This document shows, one piece after another, positions 59,798-64,000 of a stretch of DNA of 64,000 nucleotides. The stretch covers positions 124,001 through 188,000 of the forward strand of contig JBDTSH010000016.1 of NCBI GenBank assembly GCA_039931245.1, in the 5' to 3' direction. The notes under the pieces were generated by a model. It did not search any database and was not told where the DNA came from. It was given only the letters and a program-made list of their open reading frames with translations. The stretch is from UBA4729 sp039931245. Its GTDB lineage: Bacteria; Patescibacteriota; Saccharimonadia; Saccharimonadales; UBA4665. How positions within the stretch are numbered: the stretch's first letter is position 1; every line of letters begins with the position of its first letter. Both the position numbers and the translations under genes were made by a program.

Positions 59798-60099
59798 AGG
59801 GTTATGTTCCTTGGCTCTAATTTAGTTAAATTATTGCTAATTTGGACTATTCTTAGCAATTATTATAAATTATATCCATAAGCCTTATATAGTCAATAAT
59901 TGGCCCCTGTCTAAGCTTTCATGACCCTAATCGAATATTCTGGCGACGACTTTTGATTCGCCGGGGGTCTAGCTTTAGCGGTGCCTCGGTTTTCCCTAAG
60001 CGATTACAGCGAAGTCGTTATATCAACCTTAGTTCCCCGTCAGTGATAATCTAGAGTCGGCATGTCGAACCGGGGCTATTTATTTGCTATGATGAGCCT
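59798..60099. other. 302-base intergenic region
   Basis: Divergent region: minus-strand TATAAT-like sequences for the pilin-like gene around 59865-59880 and, at the right, TTTGCTATGAT for the NUDIX gene. Nothing else recognised. Confidence 0.4.
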
Positions 60100-60498
60100 A
60101 TGAATCGGGGAGCCTTTGCGGCAATCGTCAAAGACAATACAGTCTTGCTAGTTCGTTCTCGAACCGTACCACAATATGTGAACTTTTGGAGCTTACCCGG
60201 CGGTGTCGTCGAAGACGGTGAATCACTTCAGGCGGCCGCCCAACGGGAGGTGAAAGAAGAGACCGGCATAATATGTACGATCGAAGATTTACTCGCAGAA
60301 GTCGATAATATCCCCAGTGATATACGGGTAAGTATTTTTAAAGCCCAGTACGTGAGCGGCCTTATTAGTATCGATGACATAGAAATTGCCGAGGCACGCT
60401 GGTTGTCGCTCGACCAAACCATCGCTTTACCGCTGGCCTATAATACCAAGGCCATTATTCAAGCGCTCGAATTTCGCGAACTACCCAGCCTTGCCTAA
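60100..60498 (+). CDS. NUDIX hydrolase
   Basis: 132 residues with a complete Nudix box GGVVEDGESLQAAAQREVKE + ETG at ~34-56. Resembles MutT-like pyrophosphatases; substrate unknown. TATTTGCTATGAT ends 6 bases before ATG 60100 (leaderless). Second NUDIX gene in the window. Confidence 0.9.
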   Translation: MNRGAFAAIVKDNTVLLVRSRTVPQYVNFWSLPGGVVEDGESLQAAAQREVKEETGIICTIEDLLAEVDNIPSDIRVSIFKAQYVSGLISIDDIEIAEARWLSLDQTIALPLAYNTKAIIQALEFRELPSLA

Positions 60499-60509
60499 GC
60501 ATTAGCTTT

Positions 60510-60635
60510 CTAATCCAGCATAAAATCCTGTCCAGGAATGGAGTAAGGGTGGCCTTCGTCGTCAGTATATTCTCCGGTATCGGACATTTCAGCCTTCGTG
60601 ATGCGACCCCGTAGTTTACAGATAGGTCCAAACAT
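60510..60635 (-). CDS. 41-residue acidic small protein
   Basis: MFGPICKLRGRITKAEMSDT...GHPYSIPGQDFMLD, a mixed-charge soluble peptide with a well-formed acidic second half. TATATA ends 6 bases before ATG 60635 on the minus strand, matching the leaderless pattern, and the frame fills most of the gap between two plus-strand genes. Function unknown. Confidence 0.5.
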   Translation of the reverse strand: MFGPICKLRGRITKAEMSDTGEYTDDEGHPYSIPGQDFMLD

Positions 60636-60670
60636 GGTTAATATATAGTTATAAACGCGGAGTGTTGAAC

Positions 60671-61561
60671 ATGGAAATTAAGGGCCACGGAATAGAAGTC
60701 TACCTCAACCTCGCAAAATTGCCAGATGAGCAACTGCTGGCTATGGCCGACGAAATTAACCTGGAAGTCAATGACCGAGGGCTAGTCCTCGCGGCGGTGG
60801 CAGGGACGTTGGCGCTTGAAGGCGTGCGTCAAGACGAGCCAATAGTTAATCTTAAAGAATTTATTTCAAATAATTTAGTGACTGCCTTGGGGGGCTATAG
60901 CGAAGTAGTTGACCTACTTAATTATGACCGGACCGCGAGCAACGTGATTAAGCCGGCGTCAGCCGAAATATTGGAGACTGAGTTCAATGACTGGCTAACC
61001 TACTCCAAGCTAAATTATGTGCGGACGACCCAAGAAGCTGATCCGGACTTGCATTACACCTTGGTGGCTACTCCCAATATTACGGCTAGTCGGGCCGAGA
61101 TACGTCAGGCCGCTGTCTTTGGCCCTGACCAAGCTAGCGAGACAAGTTTCGATGCCGAACTGTTGCTGCACTATTCGCCGCAGCAGCTGTCTGGTACGAA
61201 TCCCGAGAATGGCAAAGCCTTCATGTTTAGTTTAGTGCCTAATACCTGTTATGTCGCCCTCCGCGATACTGTTCCTCGACAACTGGAAAAACTTCAGTCA
61301 CTCCAAATGCTGACACCCGGTTTGAAAGTGCCGAGCCGCCTGGAAACGATTACTTGGTGGGCAACATTGTCCGCCCAGGCCGATGATTTGAATCATGGCG
61401 ACGTCTACGACCGTACCGCCGTTCGACACTTCGACCTGCCCGCTCATAAAATTGATCGGAATTGGTGCGTGCCGCACTCTTACGTAGACGATCGAGGCGA
61501 AGTACATCTCAGCTTGTCGGATGCGGAGAGTATCAATGACGGGCGGATAGCTCTCGGCTAA
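60671..61561 (+). CDS. hypothetical soluble protein
   Basis: 296 residues, acidic, no membrane segment or known motif. N-terminal KGHGIEVYLNLAKLPDEQLL, a central HYTLVATPNITASRAEIRQA segment and an end with WCVPHSYVDDRGEVHLSLSD. GGAG precedes ATG 60671 by 9 bases; GTG 60662 is in frame. Divergent from the 41-residue gene. Function unknown. Confidence 0.6.
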   Translation: MEIKGHGIEVYLNLAKLPDEQLLAMADEINLEVNDRGLVLAAVAGTLALEGVRQDEPIVNLKEFISNNLVTALGGYSEVVDLLNYDRTASNVIKPASAEILETEFNDWLTYSKLNYVRTTQEADPDLHYTLVATPNITASRAEIRQAAVFGPDQASETSFDAELLLHYSPQQLSGTNPENGKAFMFSLVPNTCYVALRDTVPRQLEKLQSLQMLTPGLKVPSRLETITWWATLSAQADDLNHGDVYDRTAVRHFDLPAHKIDRNWCVPHSYVDDRGEVHLSLSDAESINDGRIALG

Positions 61562-61667
61562 AAACTTACGGTAAGGGCTTGCCTGGACGGGTCTTCGTCT
61601 AAGCTTCGCCGGTAAGCAGGCTACTCACTTGAGTTAAGGCGACAGCGGACCAGCCTCCCCCAATAAT

Positions 61668-61997
61668 TTAATAGGATAAGCAGTTAAAACCGGCATTATG
61701 CCAGACGTCAACCAACGTCAGTATAAAAGTCCCGTACAGTGCCGCGGCCCCTAAAATAACTATGACAATGATGAAAATTATCATGTGTTTGTGCAAAAAA
61801 TGAATAGTAAGGCGATAGGCTATCAGAATAAAGCAAGCCGCCGATATAAGGGCGATTGGCCAGACTAGGTAGTTAGCCCAGCTAGAATTACAGGAACTCT
61901 CTAGGTAGAGGTATACCTGCCCAACGATCGTGAGAACAACCAAGGCCGATAGGAGAGGATCTGATTGAAAAGCAACGTTAAAGATCTTTGATCGCAT
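61668..61997 (-). CDS. small membrane protein
   Basis: 109 residues with three hydrophobic helices (LLSALVVLTIVGQVYLYL, YLVWPIALISAACFILIAY, IIFIIVIVILGAAALYGTFI) and two Cys. TATAGT lies 9 bases before ATG 61997. No family recognised. Confidence 0.55.
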   Translation of the reverse strand: MRSKIFNVAFQSDPLLSALVVLTIVGQVYLYLESSCNSSWANYLVWPIALISAACFILIAYRLTIHFLHKHMIIFIIVIVILGAAALYGTFILTLVDVWHNAGFNCLSY

Positions 61998-62106
61998 ATT
62001 ATTTTTACTATACCCTAGCGCTCGAGTCTGGCGAGATGGACGGTTGGCCCGCCCCCCCCTATTGCGTCGCCCGAGCCTTGAAAGGCGGGAACGCCAACTG
62101 CTTAGA

Positions 62107-62700
62107 CTACGTCTGGCTCGGCAGATAGGTTAAATCGGCTTTGGCTTGTTTGAGCATCGGTATCAATTGGGCAATCCGCGTTGCGGTGAGGGGGTGTCCG
62201 GTCTGCAGGAGCTGTTTCTCTAGCTCATAGTTGGCCATGGCATTACTGTCAAACAAAAAAGACACCGTCGGATTGAGATGTACGAAAATTGCGGCTACTA
62301 AATGATCGGCTTCGTCGCCCGCTAAGACAACGTCCTCTTTGTATTCCCCCGCCTCATTGTGATAGATTGTCCGGACTTCCCCATTATCGGCGTTATCATC
62401 AACCCAGTGTTCAAGCGAACTAAGTTCACCGAATTGGTCATATTCAAAACACAGTACCGGCCGAACGCCTACTTCATCCTCGGTCCGAGGTATGGGGCTA
62501 TAGGTAACTGTCAGCCGGTGAAGATTCGGAAGGGGCGATAGGTCATCGTGGGCATGGGGAGAAATTTCGACGGCAAAATATTTACCTAGCTCGCTTAGAT
62601 TAGCTCTAGGAGGAACGGCATCGGCGGCTATCACCGTCCGGTTATATATATCGAGAGCCGTGTCATTGAGTAGTTTATCGAATTTTTCAGAACTAGCCAT
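62107..62700 (-). CDS. hypothetical soluble protein
   Basis: 197 residues, acidic, mixed alpha/beta (FAVEISPHAHDDLSPLPNLH, VLCFEYDQFGELSSLEHWVD), no recognised family. GGTGTTATAAA ends 6 bases before ATG 62700, leaderless pattern. Function unknown. Confidence 0.55.
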   Translation of the reverse strand: MASSEKFDKLLNDTALDIYNRTVIAADAVPPRANLSELGKYFAVEISPHAHDDLSPLPNLHRLTVTYSPIPRTEDEVGVRPVLCFEYDQFGELSSLEHWVDDNADNGEVRTIYHNEAGEYKEDVVLAGDEADHLVAAIFVHLNPTVSFLFDSNAMANYELEKQLLQTGHPLTATRIAQLIPMLKQAKADLTYLPSQT

Positions 62701-63128
62701 TAGTCATTTATAACACCCTTGGAAATACGTGTCTATTCACACACTCGCAGCCGCGCAGTTGAAAACCGAACTGAGGCTGCGAAGCCTCGCATCGGACAGG
62801 TGGTGACTTTAGAGGGCTCAAACCACTTGGTAGGCTCGACGACCACGCCGACCAAACCAAAAATCTCAGCGAGTCATGTAGCGTAAAATAGCCGAACTCA
62901 CGGTATTTCCGGCCAGGAATGACTGACACGTGTTACGGACGTCGCCGCCAATGGCGTACCAGTTCCGATGGAAAACCTCTAGGAGTAACTACCTGGTATC
63001 AGGAGCCGACGAGCGAACAGTATGATGATTGTGAAATTAATTAGGTAGGCTCGTGGATGGACCTAATTCAATAAAGTGCTATGTTAGGTACAGTAACTAC
63101 TACCATTAATTAAGTTGAATAGGTACCG
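62701..63128. other. 428-base intergenic region
   Basis: Left end carries the promoter of the minus-strand gene; right end holds GTACAGT upstream of the gene at 63129. No credible frame, tRNA or terminator was seen in the middle, although it is GC-rich and may encode an unrecognised RNA. Confidence 0.35.
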
Positions 63129-63740
63129 ATGTCGACAAGGAATTCAGAACAAACCAATAATTCAAATCATGTACTGAGTGATTTTCTGATGAGCATCAGC
63201 CAACACGCCCTCGCTGCCCGGCGAGTCGAGCAATTGGATGGTATTAGCGGCCGCTACCGAGAGAGACTAGATAACTTGATCGATGCCCATGACGAAGACT
63301 TCAGCCAATGGCAAGATCAGTGGCCAGTGAATCTCGTGCAAAGCCTGGCCCGCTGTGCGGTCAAAGGACGCCAAGCTGAGGTCGAGGCCAGTCAGCTTCG
63401 GCAGCTGTCGTTCTTTTACGACCGAGGCCTAAAAATACTAGAGCAGATTCCCAATTGGGCCGGAACGATTATTGTAGCCGCCTCAATTAGCGGCGACCCA
63501 ATTATTCAACGCAGCACCTACCAGAAAAGAGGTGCCGACTATAACCGCTATACGAACGACGATTCGCTAGCGACGGCCCAAGGCATACTGCGCAGTGACA
63601 GCATTCTCGATACTGATAACACAACTCTGTTGTTACGGACTGCAGAGAATGTATTCCGGCGCCGCCGCTTCGGCGTGCCGCTGCTCAACCCCGATACGCT
63701 CGAGCCGCAGGTGACGCTGCGGGTGGCCGACAGCCATTGA
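63129..63740 (+). CDS. hypothetical protein
   Basis: 203 residues, soluble, helical in the first two thirds (FLMSISQHALAARRVEQLDG, LVQSLARCAVKGRQAEVEAS) with a basic C-terminal part (VFRRRRFGVPLLNPDTLEPQ). No family recognised. Start ATG 63129 lacks a strong ribosome binding site; a -10-like GTACAGT lies ~35 bases upstream. Confidence 0.5.
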   Translation: MSTRNSEQTNNSNHVLSDFLMSISQHALAARRVEQLDGISGRYRERLDNLIDAHDEDFSQWQDQWPVNLVQSLARCAVKGRQAEVEASQLRQLSFFYDRGLKILEQIPNWAGTIIVAASISGDPIIQRSTYQKRGADYNRYTNDDSLATAQGILRSDSILDTDNTTLLLRTAENVFRRRRFGVPLLNPDTLEPQVTLRVADSH

Positions 63741-63934
63741 AGCTTTCGCCTGTACCTCTGGTAGGCGGCGGCTCCTACTTTTGACGTGCCATAGTATTAT
63801 GCTATACTAGGCATCTACGACTGAGTCCACATACGCCGTTTCCAAGTCAGTCCACTCATCACCTTGTCCACTCACCTTCCGAGCTTAATACGACGAACGA
63901 CTCCAGCTAAACATCAATGGAAAGCGACCAATTT

Positions 63935-64000
63935 ATGAAACAAACTTCTAGCAACACTCCGCGCGGTGTTGAGCTCATTATCTGGGATCTCGACGGCACA
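63935..64000 (+). CDS. HAD-superfamily hydrolase, N-terminus only
   Basis: The last 66 bases encode a start ending IIWDLDGT, the HAD motif I (DxDGT) with nucleophile Asp, then the window stops. In-frame ATG 63917 is an alternative start. TATGCTATACT at about 63801 is the probable -10, leaving a long leader of ~110 bases rich in CCACTCA-type repeats. Confidence 0.7.
   Translation, partial: MKQTSSNTPRGVELIIWDLDGT

Noticed and set aside
1..64000. CRISPR arrays, insertion sequences, prophage structural genes, rRNA
   Set aside because: No regularly spaced repeats, transposase, capsid or terminase genes, or rRNA segments were recognised on reading both strands.
1..64000. Alternative genetic code (TGA as glycine)
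   Set aside because: Recognised genes run full length without in-frame TGA and several end in TGA, including two ATGA overlaps.

Overview
The window reads as chromosomal DNA of a small-genome bacterium, most likely a member of the Patescibacteria (Candidate Phyla Radiation), with Saccharibacteria the best guess. This is inferred from gene content, not from an rRNA: stripped-down DnaX and RecR, a thymidylate kinase fused to tandem ThyX domains, many short lineage-restricted proteins, VanY, AI-2E and pilin-like genes, and a mosaic of housekeeping genes and unknown reading frames. TGA is used as a stop (for example at 8143-8145 and 57509-57511) and genes run full length under the standard code, which argues against Gracilibacteria and Absconditabacteria. 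Two tRNA genes are present, Gln(TTG) and Trp(CCA), both with an encoded CCA.

Layout. 1-5 kb: gene remnant, iron-permease-like protein, lone thiolase, histidine phosphatase, secreted COG4315-type protein. 5.2-9.1 kb: four overlapping genes for an NAD(P)H-flavin reductase with a membrane anchor, an ApbE flavin transferase, a bis-histidine heme membrane protein and a surface protein with a cupredoxin-like end, probably a transmembrane electron-transfer chain. 9.3-11 kb: large cell-wall-anchored FnIII protein. 11-18.8 kb: AT-richer stretch with nucleotide-pool genes (two HAM1 NTPases, MazG-like, NUDIX, adenylate-kinase-like), a B12-type radical SAM enzyme and a methyltransferase. 19-24 kb: VanY, alpha/beta hydrolase, two GT4 glycosyltransferases, AI-2E permease. 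24-34 kb, minus strand: cysS, DHH phosphoesterase, recR, ybaB, membrane glycosyltransferase, dnaB, dnaX, rplL, rplJ. 34-37.4 kb: ilvA and an unknown gene, each behind an attenuator-like leader. 37.4-40.5 kb: dcd and the tmk-thyX fusion (dTTP supply). 40.6-51.5 kb: MprF-like enzyme, P-loop kinase, secE-nusG and rplK-rplA interleaved with unknown small genes, GT2, histidine kinase, metallopeptidase, P-loop protein. 51.7-55 kb: tRNA-Trp followed by an AT-rich chain of small genes separated by copies of the tRNA 3' end. 55.4-64 kb: SGNH hydrolase with a MacB-like ABC exporter, pilin-like and coiled-coil secreted proteins, NUDIX and several unknown genes.

The strongest cross-cutting signal is regulatory. 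At many transcription units an extended -10 element (TGnTATnnT) lies exactly 6-7 bases upstream of the start codon, so the mRNA should begin at or next to the start codon (leaderless); genes inside operons instead carry GGAGG-type ribosome binding sites. This rule moved several starts. It also reveals two leaderless leader peptides, before ilvA and before an unknown gene at 36743, each followed by mutually exclusive hairpins ending in an intrinsic terminator just before the main start codon. These look like translation-coupled attenuators and are the most interesting find, together with the tRNA-Trp tail-repeat array.
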